Positions 24,301 to 38,300 of a stretch of 64,000 nucleotides of DNA are shown here, in pieces. Position numbers and translations under genes: made by a program. Every line of letters starts with the position of its first letter. Position 1 is the stretch's first letter. The DNA comes from Metallyticus violacea (Eukaryota > Arthropoda > Insecta > Mantodea > Metallyticidae): NCBI GenBank assembly GCA_030762175.1, contig CM060841.1, positions 6,606,001 through 6,670,000 of the forward strand. Reading direction: 5' to 3'. The notes beneath the pieces are model-generated. The model was not told the DNA's origin. It did not search any database and saw only the letters and a list, made by a program, of their open reading frames with translations.

Positions 24301-27300
24301 AATTTCATCGCAGACTATATTTTTGCAAGTAGCCAGTTCTTGGCAATTATTTGATATACAGCATTTATTTTCAGCAAGGCAACATGCAAGATGTGCAAAA
24401 ATGTTGCATCCTTATTAATGCATCTTAGCATCATCTTTGCTACAGTCACAATGTTTCAGATCCACACATGGCAAACTATCATGAATGGACAAACTTCCTA
24501 AGGCAGGAATCATGAACAGGAGATCTGCAGCTCAAATTGCAATAGGACTGTCCTCCCTGATTGAGGATTTTAACTGGATTTTCTCAATCCCCATTAATGG
24601 CAAGTGCTGGGAAGGCAATGTTGACTTAAGCCTGGAATATTTCCTTCCTAAAATTCTTTTCCAAATTAATCTTTCATCTCATATCTCATCAGTGTCCACT
24701 GTCTATGATACCACAATGGTAAAAACTTGTATTATTTAAAAAAAAAAAAAAAACTCATGGCAGGACAACAGTTTTTAAATATTTATCATGTATAAATTAA
24801 TAATACTTTAGCTAATGAGTTGATTATATATTCTTAATTCTACAATATTTATCATGCAGTTTATTTCTCATAGCTTTGCCCAAGAACAATCTAGTAATAT
24901 ATATTTCCTGCATTTATTTCGTAAGAAATTAGGTTTCATTCACTTCCATCTTTGTTACTTGCAGCAGAGACCATTTGACTTTCAGCTGATGTTCCCTCTT
25001 ATTTTGCTTTCCGTGGACATATTGATATGCTTTGAATCTCATTAAAATAACTATATCCTTGGAAATATAAAACAGAAAAACCCAAGCCTGATAATTAATG
25101 TAAATATATGCAATAGAAATACTATTCATTGCAAAAACATAATAGACACACCTAGTGACTTATCTTCAATTACAGTACTGCATTGTTTTGATTCTTAAGC
25201 ATATGTTTTATTTTATTTACATTTCTGAAATGAGCTAATGTAGTGTTTCTTTAATTTGTATGCATATGAAGCTTATTAAAAGCGGATAAACTAAAGTTTA
25301 TACCTTTTCTTTTAATGCCATGGTTTATTTTTTCAGCTTTTGGCTTTGCTTGCTTACACATATACCACGTAGCAACCATGTTTGAAAATGATCGACATTT
25401 TTCGCATCTGTCCATGCTTGAAAGAGAAATGACTTTTCGCACAGAAATGGTTTGTATGTTGATTAAGTTTAAAGTTTTCACGTTGTGTAACACTGACATA
25501 ACATTAGGTGTTGCAATTTAAAATGTCATCATATTTTCTTTACTAGGAAGTTAAAGAATTAGTTTTAATTGTAAAATTGCAAGTATTTAAATTTTTAACA
25601 TATTTTATCAATGAACATGCTTTATGAATCCTGATGACTGCAACATTTTAAATTATCTGATGTCCTTAATACTTCCAAGAAAAATTTTAATTCTTTTCCA
25701 ATATTTATGCAGATTTTTTTTGAACAGCTCAGCCTGTTTGGTGAGGTCTGTAGGTGTAACTTTTGGTCTAACTATAGTGGGGGTGAATCATTTAATGATT
25801 AATAATCATTATGAAATAGTTGTTTACTATTGTGTTGAACATATCAGGTCTTGGTTTTGTTTTTCCTTACATGCAGGTTGAAAATTGGGAGGTCATAGCT
25901 GCACTCACTGACAGTTAAGAATGTGTATTGCTGCTGATAAGGTTGGATAGTGCATGTTTAAGTTTGGAGTAATGAGGAGTTATCATATTGCATTTCTCTG
26001 TTTGCCAAGGTTCAAAGATTTAATGAATATTAAGCATATTTATTTGCTATAACTTTTTAAGAAATTAATCAACTACTCAGTGTTGTGCAGATTTTCAAGA
26101 ATGTTTCTGGGGGTTCGTCCATTTGACAGATCTACAGTTAATAAAATAAGTGCTTAAATTCAAAACAAAATGATCAGTGTTAAACAAGAAAATAAGATGT
26201 GGGCTTTATGTATTAACAAAGGAAAGACCTGTTGATAATGCTGTTTGATTAGAGCAAACACTGCAATATTTCTTGCAGAATTAGCAATTAGTTACAAAAT
26301 TAAATTGCTAGAATTTCATCCCTACAAAGTTACTGAAGTGCATGCTTTACAACCCACCCAATCTGGGAAGAAAAATTTCAACTTCTAAGAGAAAGGTAAG
26401 CATGTTTTCAGTACTTAGCCAATTGCCTGACAAGCAGGGTGTGGGTAGCTGCAATTTGTGCTGTTGGCTGCCAGCCTGATGTGCGTGCAGGGAAAAACAA
26501 AACAAAGACCCAATACATGGTAAATATAGTTTAGAAATTTCCGTAACAGCTCCTCAGCTTTAAATATTTCCATTTTTATAATTATAAGACAACATTAGAG
26601 AAGCATGAAATAATTCAGAATTAATTCTAATTTGTTTGTAATTTAAGACACTGTAAACAGAAATATGTTCTGAATGATGGTTTTAAGTTGCTTCCTCCAA
26701 AAAGACAAACATCAAATAACTGACAGCAAAATAATTAGGTTTCCTCTCAATGTGGCAAAGAATTAGTGTTGGAACGAAATGCATTTACTAAATTTATTTA
26801 TGGAGTGTCTTGGCCTTCTAATCCAGCAGTAGAATCTTTACAAAAAAAATAAACAAATATACAGACACACTTACAAATGAAAATAAAAAAAAATCACTTA
26901 GCTGAATCCAGTTTTTCTTATGCTTTTTAATTGCTGACAACAGTTGTGTATCAAGCTATTCTGTTATTGTCACTAGGAAGAGAAACTGTCACTAATTATT
27001 TGATGCTTAACATGAATACTAAACTTGTCTAATATAGGAAACAGATTGTTAACTTGCATTATATAATTATAATTTTGTATGTTTCAGGGTTTGTACTATT
27101 CTTATTATAAGACTCTAATTGAAGCTCCATCATTCTCAGATGGATTTCATCAGATCACAAATGACAATTTAACAGAATATCCATCTGTAATCAATACACT
27201 ACAAAGATTTAATCTTTATCCTGAGGTAAGAAAATGACTTAATAAGCAAATTTTACATAAAAGTGCATTCTAGGATTACAGCTTACTGTAAATCTCTGTT

Positions 27301-30300
27301 GTTTCATTACAGATGTAAGTTAAATTCTGGCATTTTGCTACAGTTTGTACATTTCATAAATATAATATTTAAAAGCAGGACACTGTAATTTGATATGTCA
27401 TGTCTTGAAGAGTATGATCATTATGAGTAAAATATTTTACATTACTTAAATCCAGAAATTGATGAACAGCATAAAGTTTTAAATAGAATAGTCATTAATT
27501 ATAATTATAATTCAAGGATAATTGAAGATACTCTCATATTGCTTGAAGCATATACTATAGACACTCTGAAAAGTTATAATTAAGCATAGATGTTTATGAT
27601 CATGCAGCAGGATTGAGATGATGAGGATGATGATGATGATTATGATTATAGTTTATTCACTCATAGACATGCAATACATTTTCAGGTTTTGTTAGATTAT
27701 AATTAGCTTTCATCTCCTAATATTGGTTTTGATCCATTAGTTCCTTATTACTCAGTAAGTGAGAGAAATTTTCATTTAATTTCTTTTTTCTACATCATAC
27801 AAAATACTGCTTAATATGTTACAATTACAAGAGATTATAACTGGCAATTTCCTACTGTATATTACCAAGGGTGCCAAAAAAAAATGTATACACACTTTCA
27901 CAGTAGATATCTATTTAAGATATTTTAAAGTTGGACCGAAAAACAACAGTAATGAGTAGTATGATGTTCTGTAAACAGATGTGAATCACATACATTATGA
28001 TAGTGTTGCTACGTGACAGTTGAATCAACAATGAACATGTACAATGAAGAAATGAAACATAGATTATCTTATGATGTTCTGTAAAGAGATGTGACTCATA
28101 TTATGTTATGCTAGCAATGCTACAACAAAATGGAGCCAAGATTATCGTTTGGACAGTGGAAAGCAATTTTGAAGTGGTATTGGCAAACTAAGAATGTTGC
28201 TGAAGTTTAAAGTCTAGGGAGACATGTGTACAGAACAGAACCGACAATGGGAGTATCAAATGCAATCATGTGAGACAAATTTGAGACTCATGGTATCATG
28301 TGCGATGCTCACAAGGGTAGATCTGGCAGATCACCACATTACCACCGAGATGTTTGTGCATACATTGGTGAAAATCTTTCAAGGCATTGGATAGGACGAA
28401 GAGGTCCAATTGAGTTTCCACATGCTCTCCGGATCTAACTTCATTGGACTTCTACCTATGGGGAACTTAAGGATGTTGTATACCGTAGAAAACCAGCTAA
28501 CTGGCAGCACTTTGGAAAGAAATTGAAATGGTATGTGCTGCAATTGCTGAGGACACTTTCGCAAACATTGCTCAATCAATAGTTCAATGCATTCAGAAGT
28601 GTATCGATGCCAATGGTGAGCATTTTGAGCAACTGTTGTAACTGTAAAAGTCTAAGATGATTAGTGCTCATCATTTTCTGTTTGTGTGAATTCAGCAGAC
28701 TGTGTTTGTTAACACAGTTTTTTCTTTGCTTGAAGTGTGTATACATTTTTGGCACCCTCTGTATTTACATATTTTCATTATATACTAAACTACAAGAAGC
28801 TATAATTCATCAATCCTGTATAAGGATTTACACAATGATAGTTCAACATCATCATTTTTAAAAAGTTGTCTTGTGCAGATTATATGAATTCAAGTAATTT
28901 TTTGAATAATATACTTTCTCTGAAGTAGAAATCTTTTTTTCTGTTGCAGCTTTTGTTATGATTATTCTATGATAATTATTAATACCTAGTGTTATATGAA
29001 TAATGTCCTTTGTTTAATAAGTACTGTTACTTTCATTCTTTTTAATAACAATATAATATATAGTGAAACTACTTAAAATATGCTGATTTTTAAACACTTT
29101 ATTTACAGACTGGCAACTTTTTAGATTGTAATACACCATAACCTTTTGTGTGTGTGTGTGTGTGCGTGTGCGCGCGCGTGCGTGTTACGATTACCCTATT
29201 TAAGTTGCAATTATTGTTCCATCCCAGATTTAAATTCTGTACTCAATAAGTAAAAGTATTATTTCATAATATTCTGATTTTAAAATGTCCTTTACTAGAC
29301 AATTTGGTAATGTTCTCAGCAAATACCACTACAATCTATCTCATTGTACCTGATGTTTCTCGAGTGTTCCTTTAGCTTAATTTCAATGCTTCTTTTTGTT
29401 TTGTTAATATTTTGTTCAGAATGCAACAAAGTATATATTTTTATTTTGGACCTTAAAAATTCTGAAACTTGCTTATTACAAAGAAACAAGGTTGCCATAA
29501 AATTTAGTTTGTTTTCATGCATACAGTACTTTATTTGACAGTATTAGTGGATTAATATAAATAAAAAAAAAAGTAAAATTAATTTCTTGTGCTGAAATTA
29601 TGTGATATTCACTCAGTAAACTCATATCAGGCTTAATCAGTATTAATACCCTTTGACAGTGTTTCGCCCATAATGATTGAAAAGTTGGCCCATGCAATTA
29701 TTCTTTTCAGAAACAAATTTGTTTGAAATAATGTTGCTAGGCTAAATTCAGATGGCTTAACAAAGTGTTTATACTAATGTGCATCTCCAACTCATCAGTC
29801 GTGTAATATTTGAAAAATTTGGTCTTTTGGTAATCTATTAAGCATCAGTAAAAGATATCATTATATGATTCAATTGAACTACATACTCTTAAAGCTTCAC
29901 TTACTTTTCATAAATGTATTTAACCGGTTTCGAGAACATTTAGTTCCCATCTTCCAAAAGTACAGTTGAACTGAATCATACAATGATATCAACGATATCA
30001 ATTAATATGATTAGCTTCACTGTGCATGTTCTAATTTACATTTAATCAGTAAAAGATTTCATAATTAAAAGTACTCATTTGGTGTAGCTTCATAATTATT
30101 TCATACTTTTTAGACAGATTAAAGATGGCATAACAAAACTGTTAATATCAATGGCAACACTATAATGAATTAAGACGTTATGCTTTACAGGTCAGAACAT
30201 TGAAAATATTATGTTAATGCATAATTTTGCTCCTCGCTATATCTTTAATTCAGATAAATAATTGTTATCTAATGCTTTTGGTGACTATGCTAGTAGTAGA

Positions 30301-32467
30301 TAGTTTTAAGTCACTTGTCCTGCAAGAATTTCAGTTAATTGTTGGGGCTATTGAAAAGAAAAAGAGAATACTCATGACAACTCATCTATCAAAAGGAATG
30401 AACCGTGCATGTGTAACAAATATTCTAGAATATGAACTCAAAATTTCTGTTTATAACAATGAAGAGGGGCTGCTACTTACAAGAAAAAGCAGTGGATGCA
30501 TGCAGCATTTATAATGAAGTTATGGCCAAAAAAAAAAAAAAATCCATTTTTGTATAATAAAACTATGCCAAAATGTTTAAGAATGTGTTAAAGTAAGAAA
30601 GATATGATCTATTGAAAGTATCTCTAATTTTTTTATCACAATAAATTTTATTAAAGAAAGAACCTCGAATGTGTTTAATCTTTATAAGGATTGCATTTGT
30701 TTTGTGCTTTTACAGGTTCTTATTGGTTATTTGTACCGTGTATATATTGCTGCAATGGATTGGGTGGGATGGCCCACAAAGCAGTGTTGGCAAGTGGAAC
30801 GGGGTCGTGGCTTGGCTCCAGTGACAAGCTGTGAAGGTCTTGGGGATCCAGCATATTTCTATTTGGAAATTGTGTGGTTGTGTGCTGGATTCACAATGGC
30901 TCTCATCCTAATGTATGGGGTCTTTCTAAGGTTAGTAATGCATTATAGTATAGTAATTAGGGTCAGGAAGTTTGTGTTCTAAAAAGTGGCTAATCTTGCA
31001 CAATGTGTTTATCATCACATTTATATTATTTAATGTTTTAATTACTTAATCACAATTTTAATTGAAGGAATCTGTTTATGGTGACTCACAAATAGCTCTT
31101 TTCCAATGTAATTTTCTCATCAAAATGCAGGAGGTGAATAATAAGTGCATATCGCATAAAAGCTTGATATGTCTATTATTATATTGGCACAGCTTTTGTG
31201 TTGATATGACAAAGCATATTATTTTTAGAACATTTTTAACAATAACCAACGTGTAGACCCCACTAATGTTTCATCCATCACTGAAACAACAACAATAGTG
31301 GCTGCATTTATAACTATTAATCTGAAGGTCCTGGATTTGAATCCTGGTCAGATTTTGTTCATAGTTTTTCCTTACCCTAAGAAGGTGAATGCCAGATAGC
31401 TTTAAGGTGCCAAGGACTCCAAGCTCATTTGCAACATCATTAATTCATTTCATTCATCCTTGCAGACATAGAAAATTCTGATGAAAATGAAGAGATATTA
31501 GGAATATGATAAATTATTGTTACGAAATCACTCAAATTTCACTAATTTTGCTCCACTTACTTGGACATGTTTCAAAGGCAATATTAGGAAGTTTAAGATC
31601 CAGAATATAACAAAGAAACTGACACAAAACAAGAAATATTAAGTGACAAAGAAGAAAACATAGGTTCCTGTGTTTTACAAAGGGTAATCAGATTTTTGTG
31701 GCAAAGATGGCACTACATGGAAAACCAAAATGCAGTCAAAGAACTCTCGCACACATGCCCACAATATACGACACACCTTCCTAGTGCAAAAAGTAGTTTG
31801 GCTCAAAGTGCTGTAATTCTTTTGCAGTGCTGAGAACTGTTCGCTGATGTGTAGACTTCACAGACAATTGTAAAGAGTACTAATAAATACACTGAGAACA
31901 TCCAGAGGAACTTTACCTGAGAAAGAGATGCTCATTGAGCCAACTTCTAAAATGCAGATGTTTGTGGGGTAACTCTATTATGCTGATATAGTGCAAACAA
32001 ATCATCTCAGTTTTATAAATTTGGAGAACCAACCTCTTCAGTGTTGAGGTATTACATTTGTAATGGGTATTATCAGATTTAGGTTTCTTACTCAGTGCCT
32101 ATGGTTTGATAATAAAGAAATGAGGCTCAACAGAATCAAACTATGGATGAATGAAATGAAATGATTAATAATGTTGCAAATGAGCTCGGAGTCCTTGGAG
32201 CCTTAAAGCTATCTGGCATAACCTTCTCAGGGAGGAAATACTCCGAACAAAACCTGACCGGGATTTGAATTCACAACCTCCCGATTAACAGCCGCAAATG
32301 CAACCATCATCATCATCATCATCATCATCATCATTGATGATAATAGTTTATTCACCATTTGGTAATTACAATAATTACAATAGGCTTTGTCTAAAGAAAA
32401 AAGGAGAAAGAGGCTTTAAAGTCTATGAATGAAGAATAACAGCTTATTTACATTATGTACATTATGA

Positions 32468-32547
<80 letters not shown>

Positions 32548-35297
32548 TCATGTTACTCTTATTTTCTACTTAAAATTCTTGTATGCTGTAGAAAGGATGT
32601 TTAATTAACCATTTATATACTCCCTCTTTGAATAGCTGAATATTTACAGGACTTATTTCTAAAGGAAGTGAATTAAAAAGTTTTATTCCTGTTATTTTGT
32701 AATATCCAGAGATCTTCTGCAATCTATAATATGGCATATCTACTCTGTTCCAGTTACATGTATTATATGTGTGTATTTCACCCCCTACATTATAAATTTG
32801 CAAATGCTCTTTAATATGTACCAAAACATCATAAATATATAAATTAATAACTAAGAATTTCTAGATCTACAAATAGTGGCTTACGATGTTCAGTTTTCTT
32901 AGAGTTTGTTGATATTCTAATAATTGTTTTTTGAATTTTTTGCACTTCTACAAATTATTATTACTATTTCCATCTTTTTAAGTTAATGGTCTTTGCATAC
33001 ATATACATCTATTTTATTTAGAACAATTTGAGATATAATTTGTTTCTAAGGGACTATTGTACTACTAGCTATTTGTATTAATTATTTACTAAGTTCCTTT
33101 TTATTTGACTATGTATATATAGTTCCTAAATCTAACTATTTACAAATAATAGGAATTGCTTGCAATATGTGCATGCATATGTGCATTTTTATCAGTAATG
33201 GTACATAACTTCAGAGCCTGGAGGAAAAAATCTGATTAAGGATAAATGGCTAAAGATCAATAAGGCAAATATTTTATGATCAGCAGCAGATTACACACCT
33301 TGGGGGAGGTTTTATTCCAGGAGTAAAGAAAATGAATTTGGTCAATAAAACAGAAAGGGGAAGGAAGGAAATACATTGTGAGTGGATTGACAGATGTACC
33401 TAATTAGTATGCTTCAGTAAAATACTATGATTTACTTTGTTGTTTATTTTAACTAAGAGTATGTATAGCTTGGGTTAACATATGAGCCTAATCCTCTAGA
33501 TATTTCAGTAGACAACTCTGACAAACGAGGGACTAGGGTTTGATGCAACTTAATTAGTTAATAAAAATGTAATTTGTGTCAATAATAAAGCGGGTATTGA
33601 AGAATGCTAAATTAATGAATAAATATGGTTAATGGAATTTTTTTATTGTTGTTTGATGTGTAGGGGACTAGGTCTATTGTCATCCCTTAATGTAATTGAA
33701 TTAGTATTCAATAAAACAAAATCAACTAACATAACTTCAATATTTTGTTGTTTCCACAGTGGATCTGTTGCTGGTGGTATTCTTGCAGTGGTTTGCTATT
33801 TCTATAACCATCGAGAGGTAAGTAATGACAGAAGCATACCCTGTTTTTCCAGAAAAGTATGTTCTCTGAATTTTTAGACCTTTATTAGCACCATCAATTA
33901 GAGTAATGTTTATTATTTTTGACAAACTCGCAACAGACATGTTAAGTAACAGGGTTTAGTTTATATTTGTAATCACATTTTCTTATATTGCTGATTATGT
34001 GTGATATAAACAGGAAAAAGAGCAAGCATGCAACTTCTATACAAAGACATATACAAACTTAAGATACATTTGTAAAATTAGTATAATTTTTCACATCAAT
34101 AGCAATATAAATGGGCAAAGTGAATAAAAAAGTAGATGATGCTACCACTTCAGTATTTGTAAGTTGTAACTTCCTTTGGTGTGAATAAAAGTAGCAACAA
34201 CTACCTCCCTATAGTTTAACTTTGTTTTTCCACATCAGTAGTTATAACTTAACTTCACTTTTGATTCATTTAAGAACTTTCGAAAAATATGACATTTTTA
34301 AAAAATTAATCTAATCAACAACAAAACTAAATAGTTAAGAGTTGTGAAATCTTACCTATTGAGGGTGTAATTACTGGCTACTTTTCCATGATTATGTGTT
34401 TCCTGTTGCTGATTAATATATAAATGAATGAACATTTTATTCACTACTAAATAAATTACAAAGTAATGAATATCTATAGATTTCACCCTGGCCATTATCT
34501 CCATAACACATCTCAACTTATCATACAGCACGAAAAGAAATGGAATAGACACAAAAGACATTAATATAATAAATATTGTTATATTCTTTCATTAATCTCA
34601 ACTCTTCCCTTTTATCCTCTCTATGCTGATTTTCTTTTAACATTAAACAAAAATTTATCTAATTTCCTAATTGCTATAATTCTCAAAACATTTCCTATAT
34701 GCTGCTACTTTTCTTATTCTAAGCATTTTTTCTTTAGTTAGCTCATTTCTCCATTCATTTCCGAACATTCAAACAATATATGAATTGCCTCTTCAGTTCT
34801 CTTACAAATAGGGCATATGCCCTGTTCAAAATTGTTTCTGGATCCTCTCAATTTCCAAGATCCTAATCTTTGCCAAATTTTCCTTTTAAATGCACTTCTC
34901 AATATATTTCCCTCCCCAAATTTATCTTCATTCCTTAAATTGATCCTTTAACTTAATAATCCAGCATAATTGATAATTGATTCTTTAACCTAATAACCTT
35001 TAATACATCTTTTGTTTTCTGGCATTTCACACATTGCTTTAAAATATGTTCTTCATTCAATTGGTATACGCTAAACCAATACTTCAAAATTCAAATGTAC
35101 ATACAACAGACTATTTATGAAGTCAATTCAGTCAGGACATATGTGTTTGCACATGGTGGCAGAGGATGGTAATATAGTTCATTTTCCAGTCATGTATCAA
35201 AGGTTGGTGGACCACATTATGTCAGATAATGAAAATGTGAATAAGACTGATAGTATAACAATGAGCATAATGAATGAAAGGAGAATCTGGAATATCC

Positions 35298-35337
<40 letters not shown>

Positions 35338-38300
35338 GCAAATCTGCCTAGATGCTGCTTTTAACACAAATTACCTTTGTAGCCACTACAATCAAATCAA
35401 GTTTGTCTTCCATTTGTCTTGGAGAATGAGAGATGAGCCAAGAAACTTTTGACAATGGCTGTATAATTTTTTTTTTATACTGAATCGTACATTTTATAAT
35501 CTTTTAGCCCTTATGTTGTATAGTAGCACATAATAACCAGAGTTCAGCTAATTCTCAGTTTTTAATTTTCAGTGTACCAGAGTCCAATGGACTCCCCCGT
35601 TGCGTGAAAGTTTTGCATATCCATTTTGTGTGCTTCAAATGATGTGTGTCAGTGCAAGTTTACGAAAGCGTAACAGTGATTCCTCGAACAGGCCTTCCTG
35701 TCTTACACAGGTAATTTGATTTTGAAACAATAAACATGGGTACTTTATTGTTATAACTGTCAAATTAAATATATACCTCGCATATCCTGCACTGCATGAG
35801 AAGTCACCATCAGGAATAAAAGGACTATTGCAGAGGATTGCTGTCATAAATGGAGGAGTTTCTCAAAAAATATTGAATTATTAAAGAATGAGCACACTCA
35901 TAATCTCATTGATTATACCTAATACTAATATTGATTTGCATGCTCTTTTACTTTATGAGGCTTATTAATTATTGGAAAAAATGTGTCCATCTTATATATA
36001 TCATAGGGTTAAATATCCTATAAGAATATATTAACTATGTTCACACTAACTCCACTTATACATTATGACTTGTTTCAGGGGCAATTCCATTGTTGTATAA
36101 GTAAATGGAGTTAGTGTGAACATATTTAATACATTCTTATAGGATATATTACCATAATATAGGCAGGCAGAAAAATAACTTTGAAGCAGTGAATCTTACT
36201 TTATATTATGCTAAAATCAATCTTAATATGCCACCACAAAAGGAGTTAAATTTCAAAAGGGATTTTTTTCTGTAGCATTACATTTATGATGGTTATGATT
36301 ATGACTCAATGCCAATTCACTCTTATGACCAACATTCATTCATTCATTCATTCATTCATTCATTCATTCTTTAATCTTGGACCTTACAGAGGACAAATTT
36401 TTTGGAATGTGAGTGTGATGAGAAAGCAATTGGTGAAATGAGTAACAGGAACAAACTGGAGCATCCATAGAAAACTGACTCAGATACTGCAGAAATTTAT
36501 TGATGTTAAAGAAATGGTTAACATCAATAAATTTAAAAACAGAAGAAATAGAAGACTTATTGAAACTTACTAATATTTGCATTCAAAAATTTCTTCAGCC
36601 TGAACAAAAGATATTATCAACAAGTTTCAGGCCTAACTATGGGAAACCCTTTGTCACCTTTTCTAGCAGATTTATTTACGAGTTCATTTGAAATACATAT
36701 CACGAAAGCCTTCCCTTTAATTTTCAAGTCATGGTATAGGTATGTGGATAACATTTTTGCAATAATACCAAAAAAACACTCAATAGATGCCCTGAAACTT
36801 CTTAATTTGCAACATAAATCGATATAGTTTACCATAGAAGAAGAGAGAAATGGGTGGCTACCATTTCTAGATTTAAAAATTATAAGAAAAGGAGATTGTT
36901 TGAATTTTGAAATAATTTACATAAAAGAAACACGTCAGAAAATTACATAAAAAATTAGCGTTATAATCCCATTCCACATTAATACGCAATGTTTCACAGT
37001 TTGGCACACAGATTGATGAATATTCCACTCACAGAAGCAGAGTACAAAAGGAATACAAACAAATAATAAAGACAGCTATAATCAATGGTTTCAACAGACA
37101 CAGTGATAAAAATTATCAATAAATCTAAAAGACAATAAGGGATAAGGGAAGTTTCTACACCAAAAAACACAAAAGAAGAATACAAATTCAAAAGTTTCAC
37201 CTACCATCCAATTTACCACAAGTTCAAGAAAATTTTCAAAGAACATGGGATAATTTTAGTCCTAAATAACAGATATAATATCAAGAATTTATTAGGTTGC
37301 ACAGTAAAAGACTCCATACCAACAGAACAGAAATCAGGAATTTACAAAATAAAATGTGCAGATTGTGAACAGAGCTACATAGGCAAACCAAAGAGAAATT
37401 TAGAAATTCGGAAGAAAGAACATTTTAGGAATATTCAGCTTAAGCAGGTGGATAAATCAGCAGTAGCAGCTCACTTTTGGACCAAAAACCATGAAATAAA
37501 ACTGCAAATTAAACCCCTGAAACATCTTCACAACTCAATGAATTTATCCATTTGGGAAAAAATTTTCATATTAAAAAATAAAGAAAACCTAATGAACTTC
37601 GAGTTTCCTCCTATGAATGAACTCAGCCATTTCCTACTTCAGCCATCAGATACCAACACAGAAACATCTGGGTATCTAACCATCATTTTGAGTAACAGCG
37701 GTTTGGTGAGCAACTGAAGATGGGAGAGATTCTCCAGAAATGCATCTTATTTTATGTAAGTAAGTGGAGTTTAGTGTAAAAAGTGAATACCTAAGTTTAG
37801 GATATATTACCACTCCATTTTCAACAGCTTCGTAAGTACAATATTTATCTTAAAGTGTTGGGAAGAAGAAGAATTACCATTAGATAGGAATGAGGGAATT
37901 GTATGTCCTGTGTTTAAGAAGGTGATGGACTTAGATGTGATAATTATAGGCCAATCACACAATATTAATTGCATATAAAATGTATGCAATTCTCTTAAAT
38001 AACGGTTTAACAGAATATGTAGGAAACAAGTTAAATTAAGTACAAGCAGTATTTAGACCAAAGAGATCAAAAATAGATAATATTTTCATAATAAGACAAA
38101 TATTTGAGAAATGTTATGAATATAACATTGATTTACGTAATGTCTTTGTTGATTATTCACATGCTTTTAACTCAGTGCACAGAAATAAAATAATAAATTG
38201 CTTACAGTTATATAAAATTACAGTTAAACTAAAAAGATTAATTATGTTAACATTAACTAATTATAAGACAAGAGTTAGAATTAACAATGATATTAGTGAG

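Larger units (their letters stand above)
15386..25336 (+). other. dpy-19 intron 1 (9.95 kb)
   Basis: Holds a PLE mini-insertion (16276-16376), a mariner relic (17030-17560), SINE-A copies (18866-19140, 24487-24754), a PLE (19233-19915), a SINE-C piece (21122-21250) and a large unnamed repeat-protein relic (22240-23760). The remaining stretches (15386-16275, 16377-17030, 17560-18865, 19916-21121, 21251-22240, 23760-24486, 24755-25336) show nothing recognisable. The first is CpG-richer near 15510-15560 and may hold regulatory sites. A 141-codon open frame at 20650-21075 is unrecognised. Confidence 0.85.
27226..30715 (+). other. dpy-19 intron 3 (3.49 kb)
   Basis: Holds a GAT-rich microsatellite (about 27615-27650), a complete TIR element (27865-28761), an alternating GT/GC tract (29147-29185), a PLE endonuclease scrap (29320-29445) and a palindromic PLE insertion (29844-30057). 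The rest shows nothing. Confidence 0.85.
30931..33759 (+). other. dpy-19 intron 4 (2.83 kb)
   Basis: Holds two SINE-C copies (31296-31461 +, 32143-32302 -), a CAT microsatellite (about 32303-32335), a LINE 3' end (32455-32830 -) with its ATT tail. The stretches 31462-32142 and 32831-33759 show nothing recognisable. Confidence 0.85.

Noticed and set aside
35117..35452. 111-codon frame with an asparagine run
   Set aside because: Kept open by the AAT microsatellite; no other coding sign.
36010..36155. Target duplication for this palindrome
   Set aside because: The flanks ATAGG-like matches are too short and too AT-rich to count.
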